Shown here piece by piece: positions 43,684 to 51,998 of a stretch of 64,000 bases of DNA; within the stretch, counting starts at the first letter, position 1, and each line of letters opens with the position of its first letter. Under the pieces are notes generated by a model. It saw only the letters and a list, made by a program, of their open reading frames with translations. It ran no database searches and was not told the DNA's origin. A program made the position numbers and the translations under genes. The stretch covers positions 2,046,001 through 2,110,000 of the forward strand of contig OZ257140.1 in assembly GCA_965279165.1 (NCBI GenBank), read 5' to 3'. This DNA is from JBAYIE01 sp965279165 (GTDB lineage: Bacteria; Bacteroidota; Bacteroidia; UKL13-3).

Positions 43684-44923
43684 TTGGATAACTTTGATTA
43701 TCTACTATGCATTTGTTGCATGGGGATTGTTATGCATTTACGCTTCTGTTTATAGCGATGCACATCCAATGATTTATGATATGTCGAAAAACTATGGCAA
43801 ACAATTGATGTGGATTGGCATTTCTTTATTTCTGGGTTTGTTGATTTTATTGGTCGATGAAAAGTTTTTTTATGCCTTTGCATATCCAATTTATGTGATT
43901 ACTATTTTATTGTTGATCGCTGTTTTGGCATTAGGTACAACGGTTAAGGGTTCGAGCTCGTGGATTGAAATTGCCGGTTTTAGGATGCAACCAGCAGAGT
44001 TTGCCAAGTTTGGTGCAAGTTTGGCCTTGGCAAAATTTTTAAGCGGATTCAGTATCAAATGGGAACAACGTAAAACACAACTTATTTCCGGAGCAATTGT
44101 GCTGATTCCTATGGTGATTATTTTGTTGCAAAATGAAACAGGAAGTGCACTTGTTTTTGCATCATTTGTATTTGTTTTTTACCGCGAAGGTTTACCTGGT
44201 TATTTACTTTTTATTGGTTTGATGGTTGGTATTTTTGCAGTGCTTGCATTATTAATTAGTCCTATTTATCTCATAATCGCAATTGGTGTAATTGCACTTG
44301 TGTTTACATTAATGATTCGTCGTAACCGACAAAACTTAATGATTGTAGCCGGCGTAGCCTTGTTGTTTATGGCTTTGGTAAGCAGCGTGGATTATGTTTT
44401 TGAAAATGTTATGCAACCCCATCAGCAACAACGTATCAATGTTTTATTGGGAAAGGAAGTGGACTTAAAAGGTGCCGGTTATAATGTTCAACAGTCAAAA
44501 ATTGCGATAGGCTCAGGAAGTTTACTAGGTAAAGGGTTTTTAGAAGGAACCCAAAATAAATTCCGCTTTGTTCCGGAACAAAGTACAGATTTTATTTTTT
44601 GTACAATTGGTGAAGAGTATGGATTTGTAGGTTCCTTTATTTTCATTTCCTTTTATTTGCTTCTGCTATGGCGGATCTTATATTTATCCGAAAAACAACG
44701 AAATAAATTCAATCGTATTTATGGGTATTGCGTGGCCTCCATATTATTTTTTCATTTCGCCATCAATATTGGAATGACCCTTGGACTAGTTCCAGTAATT
44801 GGAATTCCGCTTCCCTTTTTTAGTTATGGCGGTTCATCTTTATTAAGCTTCACGGTATTACTTTTTATTTTTATTCGGTTGGATTCGAATAGGGGAAATG
44901 AATTACCGGGCGCTTATGAATAG
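43646..44923 (+). CDS. rodA: RodA, SEDS peptidoglycan glycosyltransferase
   Basis: A 425-residue SEDS-family polytopic membrane protein with about ten helices. Marked by the GSSSWIEIAGFRMQPAEFAKFG segment (about 109-130), KIAIGSGSLLGKGFLEGTQ (about 283), FVPEQSTDFIFCTIGEEYGF (about 306) and the late GIPLPFFSYGGSSLLSF (about 390). It overlaps the 3' end of mrdA by 38 nt, consistent with coupling of the RodA/PBP2 pair. It ends the mre operon. Confidence 0.95.
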   Translation: MIQQHQPKPSNIDWITLIIYYAFVAWGLLCIYASVYSDAHPMIYDMSKNYGKQLMWIGISLFLGLLILLVDEKFFYAFAYPIYVITILLLIAVLALGTTVKGSSSWIEIAGFRMQPAEFAKFGASLALAKFLSGFSIKWEQRKTQLISGAIVLIPMVIILLQNETGSALVFASFVFVFYREGLPGYLLFIGLMVGIFAVLALLISPIYLIIAIGVIALVFTLMIRRNRQNLMIVAGVALLFMALVSSVDYVFENVMQPHQQQRINVLLGKEVDLKGAGYNVQQSKIAIGSGSLLGKGFLEGTQNKFRFVPEQSTDFIFCTIGEEYGFVGSFIFISFYLLLLWRILYLSEKQRNKFNRIYGYCVASILFFHFAINIGMTLGLVPVIGIPLPFFSYGGSSLLSFTVLLFIFIRLDSNRGNELPGAYE

Positions 44924-44929
44924 ATAGGA

Positions 44930-44970
44930 GATATAAGTTATGAGATATAAGTTATAAGATATGAGTTATG
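44930..44970 (+). repeat. Short AT-rich direct repeats (ATATAAGTTATGAG family)
   Basis: Three imperfect copies of GATATAAGTTAT/GATATGAGTTATG follow the rodA stop. Related words recur at 46581-46600 and 59756-59790 in the other intergenic repeats. Their role is unknown; they look like decayed dispersed repeats. Confidence 0.6.
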
Positions 44971-45044
44971 CACAAGGCCAAGAAGGTATCGTTTGGAAAA
45001 AACTGCACCTTCATTGAAGGTTGAATTGAGTTAAGTTTTTAAAT

Positions 45045-46439
45045 ATGAACAAAACAATTTTCTTCTTTTTATTCTTGAATCTTTTCTCTTTAAGTTCAAG
45101 GTCTCAATATATCAAGCTTTACGACCTTGATTCTTCAAGTGGACAATTTCCTAAAGGTTCATTTATTTCAATTGGATCTTTTTTATATGGAACTACAGGA
45201 AGTGGTGGTGCTCATGGTAACGGAACTATTTTTAGAATAAATAAAGATGGAAGTGGCTTTTCCAAGTTAATGGATTTTGACGGAGTTAATAGCGGAAGCA
45301 CTCCTTGTGGATCTCTTTTATTCGATGGAACTTTTCTTTATGGGATGACTACGTTTGGGGGTATTTATGACCGCGGAACAATATTTAAAATAAAACCTGA
45401 TGGACTTGAGTTTAAAAAACTATTGGATTTCAATGAATCAGTGACCGGTCCGGGGTCAATGCCTTACGGTTCACTGATAGCCGACAGTCTTTTTTTATAC
45501 GGAGCAGCAGCTCATGGAGGCAAAAACTATCATGGTACAATTTTTAGGATTGACAAGAATGGAAATGGATTTACAAAGTTATTAGATTGCTCGGATTCAA
45601 CCGGATCAGGTCCTTTCGGGTCACTTGTTACTGATGGTCAATTTCTCTATAGCATGACGAATGCTGGTGGAATTAATGGTTATGGAGCAATTTTTAAAAT
45701 CAGAAAAAACGGGACTGGATTTTTAAGAATATATGATTTCACGATGTTGGGAGGAAGTGCGCCACTTGGTTCATTAATGCTTGATGGAACTTCACTTTTT
45801 GGTATGACTCACAATGGTGGCCAAAATAATGGTGTTGGAATAATATTTAAACTAAGCACAGATGGTACAAACTATGCAACATTGCTTATTTTTCAAAATT
45901 CAGTTTCTGGTTCTAATCCTTCTGGAAGTTTGGTTACCGATGGCTCGTATTTATATGGCATGACACATGGCGGAGGTAAGAACGGTAATGGAACCTTGTT
46001 TAAAATAAGACATAATGGTTCTGGGTTTGAAACATTAGTGGATTTCCAAAACTTCTTAACTGGTTCGCAATCCAAGGGTTCACCATATTACGACGGTAAT
46101 TTCATTTATGGAATGACAACGGCGGGTGGTGCTTATGGCGGAGGAACGATTTTTAAATATGATTTAATTACTGGAATTAAAGATGATCCAAAGTTCAATG
46201 AAGTTCGATTATATCCAAACCCTAATAATGGAAAATTTTCCGTGAAAGTTGAACATTATCAAGATCCTTTTTTTAAACTTGAAATTTATTCAGCAAATGG
46301 ACAACAGGTATTAGAAGATTCAAAATTCAACTTCATTACCACAAAGCAGATTGATATTTCAAATGTATCAAAAGGACTTTATTTCCTGATGATATCAAAC
46401 GGTATTGAAAGATACAAGCAAACTTTTTTGATTAATTAA
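45045..46439 (+). CDS. secreted GloVer-repeat (choice-of-anchor tandem repeat) protein with T9SS type A signal
   Basis: The 464-residue protein has a signal peptide (about 1-20), about nine tandem repeats of some 38-42 residues (about 30-385) and a C-terminal T9SS sorting domain (YPNPNNGKF ... YSANGQQVL ... GLYFLMISNG). The repeat pattern is G-S-L-x-x-D-G-x-x-L-Y-G-M-T-x-x-G-G-x-x-x-x-G-T-I-F-K-I, as in GloVer anchor repeats, which should form a beta-propeller-like or solenoid surface structure. It is exported to the cell surface; ligand unknown. Confidence 0.87.
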   Translation: MNKTIFFFLFLNLFSLSSRSQYIKLYDLDSSSGQFPKGSFISIGSFLYGTTGSGGAHGNGTIFRINKDGSGFSKLMDFDGVNSGSTPCGSLLFDGTFLYGMTTFGGIYDRGTIFKIKPDGLEFKKLLDFNESVTGPGSMPYGSLIADSLFLYGAAAHGGKNYHGTIFRIDKNGNGFTKLLDCSDSTGSGPFGSLVTDGQFLYSMTNAGGINGYGAIFKIRKNGTGFLRIYDFTMLGGSAPLGSLMLDGTSLFGMTHNGGQNNGVGIIFKLSTDGTNYATLLIFQNSVSGSNPSGSLVTDGSYLYGMTHGGGKNGNGTLFKIRHNGSGFETLVDFQNFLTGSQSKGSPYYDGNFIYGMTTAGGAYGGGTIFKYDLITGIKDDPKFNEVRLYPNPNNGKFSVKVEHYQDPFFKLEIYSANGQQVLEDSKFNFITTKQIDISNVSKGLYFLMISNGIERYKQTFLIN

Positions 46440-46579
46440 ACCTTAAGCCCAGTGCATAACATCACCTACCCAAAAGGCGGGGTTTCGTGTTCCAAAGACA
46501 GTTTTGTGGTTAAAGATAATTTTAGTATTTTTAATTAAGTTTTGTAGTAAAAGTCCCGCTCTTCGGGTAGCTGCGGAAC

Positions 46580-46796
46580 GATATGAGATATGAGTTGGGG
46601 GACGTCAATAAGTAAGCGGGTATGTTTAAATTAATTGATGTTGAGGATGCCGGTGCCTGAGTGTGTCGAAGGTAGGAGGCAGGAGGGAGAAGGCAGGAGG
46701 CAGGAGGCAAGAGGAACTCCATTAATAAGCAGAATATATAAAGAATAACGAACTTCAACACCTCAACACTTCTATACCTCAACACCTCGCACTTCT
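46580..46796 (+). repeat. Intergenic repeat mosaic, copy 1
   Basis: In order: ATATGAGATATGAGTTGGGG (46581-46600), a purine-rich GGCAGGAGG-type tandem (about 46672-46716) and a CTTCAACACCTCAACAC-type tandem (about 46753-46790). The same three blocks recur in the same order at 59756-60005. No gene is apparent in the surrounding 418-bp gap (46440-46857) apart from the gcvH terminator. Confidence 0.75.
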
Positions 46797-46798
46797 TC

Positions 46799-46835
46799 AA
46801 AAAAAATCCCGCTGATTTTGCAACCAACGGGATTT
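46799..46835 (-). terminator. Intrinsic terminator of gcvH
   Basis: AAATCCCG (46804-46811) pairs with CGGGATTT (46828-46835). On the minus strand the hairpin is followed by a run of about eight T. It lies just after the gcvH stop codon. Confidence 0.85.
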
Positions 46836-46857
46836 CAAATTTCAGATTATCTGTAAA

Positions 46858-47238
46858 TTAGGCGTTAATTAAAGTTTTGTAAGCATCTGCTTTCATTAAA
46901 CCATCTACTTCGCCGGCATTGGTTATTTTTAATTTAATCATCCAGCCGTTTCCATAAGGGTCGCTGTTCACGGATTCAGGTGCAGCGTCTAAACCTGCAT
47001 TCACCTCCAAAACGTCACCGCTTAATGGCATAAATAAATCGGAAACAGTTTTTACTGCTTCCACTGTGCCAAAAACCTCGTGCTGTTTAACAGATTTACC
47101 CTTGCTCGGGATATCTACATAAACGATATCTCCCAATTCTTTTTGGGCAAAATCAGTAATACCTACATAGGCTGTATCGCCTTCCACACGAACCCACTCA
47201 TGGTCTTTTGTGTACAATAATGTTTCTGGAAAATTCAT
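46858..47238 (-). CDS. gcvH: glycine cleavage system H protein
   Basis: The lipoyl carrier that shuttles the aminomethyl group between the P, T and L proteins. The 126-residue protein starts FPETLLYTKDHEWVRVEG and has the lipoylation Lys in GTVEAVKTVSDLFMPLSG (about residue 64) and the final GNGWMIKLKI. It is a single gene; other gcv genes are not in the window. Confidence 0.95.
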   Translation of the reverse strand: MNFPETLLYTKDHEWVRVEGDTAYVGITDFAQKELGDIVYVDIPSKGKSVKQHEVFGTVEAVKTVSDLFMPLSGDVLEVNAGLDAAPESVNSDPYGNGWMIKLKITNAGEVDGLMKADAYKTLINA

Positions 47239-47321
47239 ATCTTTAATGGTTAAATATTGGGGCTAAATTAAACTTTATTGCTTTTAAAAAAAATGACTCC
47301 GGTATTTCTTTATTTTGCAGC

Positions 47322-47996
47322 ATGGCGGGCAAACTTTATTTGGTTCCAACTCCGGTCGGAAATTTAGAAGATATGACCCTTAGGGGAATCCGAATTTTGA
47401 AGGAGGTTGACATGATTTTGGCGGAAGATACGCGCCAATCGCTCAAGTTGTTAAAGCATTATGACATTGAAAAGCAACTGGTTCCCTACCACCAACACAA
47501 CGAACACCGCGAGTTACAACGTTTTGTTGATTTGTTGTTACATGACAAGAATCTTGCTTTGGTGAGTGATGCCGGTACACCCGCAATATCGGATCCCGGA
47601 TTTCTTCTTGTTAGAGAATGTCTTAAAAATGATATTAAAATAGAATGTCTTCCTGGCGCAACAGCATTTGTACCGGCATTGGTTAAAAGCGGAATTCCTT
47701 GCGATGCTTTTTGTTTCGAAGGTTTTTTACCCGAGAAAAAAGGCCGTCAAACCAAATTAAAACAGTTGGCAGAAGAAACCCGAACGATTGTGTTGTATGA
47801 GTCGCCTCATCGCTTAGTAAAAGCGCTTGCCCAGTTTGTTGAATATTTCGGTGCCGATAGGCAAATTTCGGTGTCCCGAGAAATCAGTAAATTATTTGAA
47901 GAAACCATTAATGGCAGTACCACCGAAGTTCTGCAGCATTTTACATCACACCCGGTTAAGGGCGAGATTGTAATTGTTGTTGAAGGGAAGAGGTAA
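47322..47996 (+). CDS. rsmI: 16S rRNA (cytidine(1402)-2'-O)-methyltransferase
   Basis: A 224-residue tetrapyrrole-methylase-fold enzyme that modifies the ribosomal decoding centre. Signatures are LVPTPVGNLEDMTLRGIRIL (about 5-24), AEDTRQSLKLL (about 34), LVSDAGTPAISDPGF (about 77) and FEGFLPEKKGRQ (about 134). The length is slightly shorter than enterobacterial RsmI, as is common here. TTTATTTTGC lies directly upstream of the ATG, so the leader is very short. Confidence 0.93.
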   Translation: MAGKLYLVPTPVGNLEDMTLRGIRILKEVDMILAEDTRQSLKLLKHYDIEKQLVPYHQHNEHRELQRFVDLLLHDKNLALVSDAGTPAISDPGFLLVRECLKNDIKIECLPGATAFVPALVKSGIPCDAFCFEGFLPEKKGRQTKLKQLAEETRTIVLYESPHRLVKALAQFVEYFGADRQISVSREISKLFEETINGSTTEVLQHFTSHPVKGEIVIVVEGKR

Positions 47997-48020
47997 CTAG
48001 GTAACTACGCAATTACGTAG

Positions 48021-50492
48021 TTACGTTGTTTTCTTCTTCATCAATCCCATTCCTCCAATAACCACAATTCCTCCATACAATAAAATAGAACTGATTAATG
48101 AAATACTTTCTCCTTTGGCAACTACTTCCGGTTCAAATTTAAACTCGATGGTGTGTTTGCCGGCAGGTACTTTCATACCTCGTAATACATAGTCGCAACG
48201 TAAGTGTGAAGCTGCTTGTCCGTCGATAGTGGCATTCCATCCTTTATCGTAATACATCTCTGAAAAAACGGCTAATTGATCGGATGTTGCACTGTATTCG
48301 TAAACCAATTTATTAGGAGCATAGCTTAACAGCTTAATATAATTAGATGAATCGGTTGTAATTTGTAAATCCTTCACCTGATCTGCAAAACGTTTGTCGA
48401 TTATAGCGGCATATTTGGTTTGCAGGTTATTCAAACTATCCATTTCGGCATCGGCATTATCAACCACTGTAAACGATTTTACAAACCAAGCATTGCCATT
48501 GGCATCCGGATTGCGTTGCGGATACAAGTTATTTAAACTATCGCCAATGATAAAATATTTTACATTCAGCATATTAAATGTTTCCGGATTTCCTTTTGCC
48601 AATTGATACTCAATTAACTCTTGGTATCTTCTCATTTTGGCCCCATGATAGCCACCAATAGATTTATGATAATAAGAAGTTAAAGCATCTTGGGTAAGGT
48701 TTTGTGTGGTATTATACACCCTAAAATTAGGATCCTTATCCATTAATATTAATTCGTCGGTTTGCGTTTTTGCAACCACTTCCTGTGTTTTCTTTTTCTT
48801 GCTTTGGTAATCTTTATCGTTTAGATAGCGTTTATCTACCTGCCATAAATCAACTACCACCAAGGCTACAATAATTCCTATGGCATATAGTTGTTTGAGT
48901 TTGCCTTGCATAAAAAACCATAGGGTACCAACTGCCAACCCGATAAACACAAACGAACGCAAGGCATCCATTTGCAACATCGATTTTCTGTCTTCTGCAA
49001 TTGCTGCCCTTAACCATTCAGGTAATTGGCTATCCGCACGACTAACAAAATAATCAGCTACACCTTCTGCTTTTTCTATACCCAGCATGTTAAAAAGTAA
49101 CTCAGGCATCAACATGAACACGGCTAATAATCCACCAACAATATAAAAACTGCGAAGTACGGCTTTTTTGATATCTTCTTTTTTGATGCTACCATTCGAT
49201 ATGTTTCTTAAAGCAAGTACACCCAAAAGCGGAAATGTGGTTTGGGTAATGGCAAGTATAAAAGTAACCGATCTGAATTTATTATACATTGGTACATGGT
49301 CGAAGAAGAAATCGGTAACCAAACTAAAATACCTTCCCATCGATAAAAATATGGCCAATAAGGATACGGCAAGAATCCACCATTTTTCTCTTCCTCTTAC
49401 CAAGAAAAGTCCCAATACAAAAAGGTAACAAATAATTGCACCATAATAAGTTGGTCCGGCCGTAAATGGCTGTGCACCCCAATATCGTGGCATACTTTGC
49501 ACCACTTGTTTTGCATTGGGAACACCATTTTGTTTGAGGGTTTGAAAAGTTTCCGACGAAGTAGAAAGTTCGCCATACTGTGCTCCACCATAAATATTAG
49601 AAACCAAAATAGTTAATGGTTCTAGAGGTAAATAACTGTATTGCAACGCATAATCCTTATCTAATCCATCCGAGGCATTGTCGGCATTGCTTGTACCATC
49701 CGGTGTTTTTGTTAATTCAGATTTTCCACGGATACTGTATTTTCCGTATTCTTCCGTAGCCATCAAATTGGTGGCATTGGTTGCAACACCTATTCCCGTA
49801 GCAACCAGTAGAAAAATTCCACATACCGCTAAATGAACAAATTTTTTGTCTTTTATCGCATAAATCACTTCCGACAGCATCCACGCCACTACAATAAATA
49901 GCAAGTAATAGGTAATCTGTACATGTCCGGCTGTTAATTCTAAACTCATGGCAATACCGGTTAAAAGTGCCCCTAAAAGTTTATTTTTATGCAGGGTAAT
50001 TTGAATTCCTGCTAAAACAAGAGGGATATAGGCAATGGCATTTCCCTTCCCAACATGACCGGCGTCAATATTGATAAAATTGAAGGAGGACAGCATAAAG
50101 GCAAACGAACCTATTAATGCAATCGTTGGAGAAACATCAAAGGCAAGCATCAAAATATAAAAACAAATAAAGAGCAAGAATACCGTATCTGTTGGGTTTG
50201 GAAGTACTTTACTGATAAAGCTTTGTACATTGGTAGTAAAGTTATTTTTATAACTGGGTCCAATCAAATAAGTAGGCATTCCACTGAAAATACTATTCGT
50301 CCAAAAGGTTCTTTCTCCGGTTGCATGCTGAAACTGATCAATTTCTTGGTAAGTTGCCTGCCATTGCTGAACATCGTTCTGAATAAGCACTTTACCCGAT
50401 AACATAGGGTTAAAATAGGCAATGATTACGACCAAAGAGATAACAATTGCGGCTACATGAGGAAACCATTTGGTATGGATGAATTTGTTCAT
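48021..50492 (-). CDS. YfhO family multi-pass membrane protein
   Basis: An 823-residue protein with about 13 transmembrane helices. An early GKVLIQNDVQQW motif lies in the first periplasmic loop, PSYKNNF follows it, and a long soluble loop precedes the last helix. The region YSATSDQLAVFSEMYYDKGWNATIDGQ (about 730-757, in parts) is the hallmark of the YfhO family. These GT-C-fold-like proteins are implicated in glycosylating envelope polymers (lipoteichoic acid in Firmicutes). The substrate in this phylum is unknown. Monocistronic. Confidence 0.88.
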   Translation of the reverse strand: MNKFIHTKWFPHVAAIVISLVVIIAYFNPMLSGKVLIQNDVQQWQATYQEIDQFQHATGERTFWTNSIFSGMPTYLIGPSYKNNFTTNVQSFISKVLPNPTDTVFLLFICFYILMLAFDVSPTIALIGSFAFMLSSFNFINIDAGHVGKGNAIAYIPLVLAGIQITLHKNKLLGALLTGIAMSLELTAGHVQITYYLLFIVVAWMLSEVIYAIKDKKFVHLAVCGIFLLVATGIGVATNATNLMATEEYGKYSIRGKSELTKTPDGTSNADNASDGLDKDYALQYSYLPLEPLTILVSNIYGGAQYGELSTSSETFQTLKQNGVPNAKQVVQSMPRYWGAQPFTAGPTYYGAIICYLFVLGLFLVRGREKWWILAVSLLAIFLSMGRYFSLVTDFFFDHVPMYNKFRSVTFILAITQTTFPLLGVLALRNISNGSIKKEDIKKAVLRSFYIVGGLLAVFMLMPELLFNMLGIEKAEGVADYFVSRADSQLPEWLRAAIAEDRKSMLQMDALRSFVFIGLAVGTLWFFMQGKLKQLYAIGIIVALVVVDLWQVDKRYLNDKDYQSKKKKTQEVVAKTQTDELILMDKDPNFRVYNTTQNLTQDALTSYYHKSIGGYHGAKMRRYQELIEYQLAKGNPETFNMLNVKYFIIGDSLNNLYPQRNPDANGNAWFVKSFTVVDNADAEMDSLNNLQTKYAAIIDKRFADQVKDLQITTDSSNYIKLLSYAPNKLVYEYSATSDQLAVFSEMYYDKGWNATIDGQAASHLRCDYVLRGMKVPAGKHTIEFKFEPEVVAKGESISLISSILLYGGIVVIGGMGLMKKKTT

Positions 50493-50584
50493 CGGTTTAA
50501 TTAATTATTGTCCGAATATATTGTTTGATTTTAAGAGCCCAAAATATGACCACTATCATTTATAAATTTAGTGAATGTAAAGTC

Positions 50585-50611
50585 TCTGTCATGTTATCTA
50601 AATATGACAGA
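50585..50611 (+). promoter_or_regulatory. Inverted repeat upstream of the haem-type uptake locus
   Basis: TCTGTCAT (50585-50592) and ATGACAGA (50604-50611) form perfect 8-bp arms around an 11-nt centre, 58 nt before the start codon of the T9SS HmuY-like gene. It could be an operator for an iron or redox regulator or an RNA hairpin; there is no T-run for a terminator. Confidence 0.5.
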
Positions 50612-50668
50612 AATGCTTGTGTGCAATGGCTTTTGAGCATTTACTTTGTCGGACATTTTAATCAAAAT

Positions 50669-51991
50669 ATGAAAAGATATACTTTACTTACTATTCTAAC
50701 TTTTAGCGTTACGGCAATTTTTGCCCAAACAAAAACCGATTCTGTTACCATGGGTTCCGGAAGTCCAAGTTATCCGTATGACGTTTTTTATAACCTTTCT
50801 ACCCAAGAAAAAGACACCGTATTGAATACCAATTGGCATATTGCATTTGCCCTCAGACCGGCAATGCCACCGAACAATACCATGCAATCGGCCACGATTC
50901 GCATCAACGAAAGCCGTGGAGTTGCATTATATAAAACCCCATTTTCGATTGGAAGCTGGAATAATTTTACCGACACAGCAGGTTTATCCGGTTGGGCTGC
51001 CCAACATAACCAAAATAATACATGGGATATCGGAGCTTTCAATGCATCAAAAGATACAGCCAACCAATTTGATTACGGCTGGGGCGAATATGATATGGCA
51101 TCACATGATGTGTTGGGAAAAAATTTATTTTTAATGGTTATAACTGCAGGAGCAAATAAGACCTACAAAAAAATAGCGATTCAAAAAATCATGTTTGATT
51201 CGGTTTGGTTATATACCATTTCAAATATAGATGGTACCGATAGCGTAACCCATATGATAAACAAAAAAGCTTACGACCATAAATTGTTTGCTTATTATGA
51301 TGCAATGACCAAAGTGGTTAGAGACCGTGAACCAAATCATCCATGGGATATGGTATTTACTTATTACCGCGACAATGCAACTTTTGCTCCTTATCCAGCT
51401 GCATGGTACAATTTTATGGGTGTGATGACCGCTCCACAGTTAAGTGTTGCCAGAGTTGCCGGTTTGCCGGAAGAAACTACAGATACAACCAATGCAACAA
51501 GTTATAGCCAAAACGCAAACGTTATTGGTTGGGATTGGAAGAAAGTATATTTAGGTCCTCCGCCTTCAGGTCCTTACGATTTAACTGATTCTTTGTCGTA
51601 CTTTATTAAACGCAAAGGCGATTCGGCTAATGTTTACAAATTTGTATTTAGTTTGTTTACTAATATACCTGCAAACAATATTGTATTCAATACAACCACT
51701 ATCGCTACGCATGTTGGATTAACTGCTGTTGAAACTTCTATTGGAGATTTATTGGTTTATCCAAATCCTGCAAACGAAATAGTTACTGTTCAATTGAGCA
51801 ATACAAAAGCAAATTCTGCAAAAGTTCAATTGATCGATATTACCGGAAAAGCGGTGCAAACCATTAACCATAATTTAAATCCAAATACGAATGATATCCT
51901 GTTTAATGTTTCAGAATTAAATGCAGGAATTTATTTTGTTTCGATTGAAACAGCGGAAGGTGCTGAAACGCGTAAATTAATTATCTACTAA
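50669..51991 (+). CDS. T9SS-exported HmuY-like protein
   Basis: A 440-residue protein with a signal peptide (MKRYTLLTILTFSVTAIFAQ, cleavage after AQ). The large body has a segment around VLNTNWHIAFALRP (about 40-60) resembling the WDLGF-type strand of HmuY proteins and a later HPWDMVFTYYRDN, which suggests two HmuY-like repeats. It ends in a type A sorting domain (about 360-440, LLVYPNPANEIVTV ... GIYFVSIETAEG). ATG 50669 is chosen because it starts the signal peptide; an upstream frame runs on without homology. It stands 7 nt upstream of a TonB receptor, so it probably captures haem or another ligand at the surface. Confidence 0.75.
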   Translation: MKRYTLLTILTFSVTAIFAQTKTDSVTMGSGSPSYPYDVFYNLSTQEKDTVLNTNWHIAFALRPAMPPNNTMQSATIRINESRGVALYKTPFSIGSWNNFTDTAGLSGWAAQHNQNNTWDIGAFNASKDTANQFDYGWGEYDMASHDVLGKNLFLMVITAGANKTYKKIAIQKIMFDSVWLYTISNIDGTDSVTHMINKKAYDHKLFAYYDAMTKVVRDREPNHPWDMVFTYYRDNATFAPYPAAWYNFMGVMTAPQLSVARVAGLPEETTDTTNATSYSQNANVIGWDWKKVYLGPPPSGPYDLTDSLSYFIKRKGDSANVYKFVFSLFTNIPANNIVFNTTTIATHVGLTAVETSIGDLLVYPNPANEIVTVQLSNTKANSAKVQLIDITGKAVQTINHNLNPNTNDILFNVSELNAGIYFVSIETAEGAETRKLIIY

Positions 51992-51998
51992 AATTTTT

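Noticed and set aside
45007..45021. ACCTTC/GAAGGT hairpin before the GloVer-repeat gene
   Set aside because: It is short, followed by no clear T-run, and could be chance in an AT-rich gap; not strong enough to list as the rodA terminator.
45075..46200. DNA tandem repeats within the GloVer-repeat gene as a mobile or unstable repeat
   Set aside because: They are protein-level repeats that have diverged at DNA level and are explained by the domain family.
50525..50668. N-terminal extension of the T9SS HmuY-like protein
   Set aside because: The extra 48 codons precede a complete signal peptide and contain the promoter-region inverted repeat, so they are unlikely to be translated.
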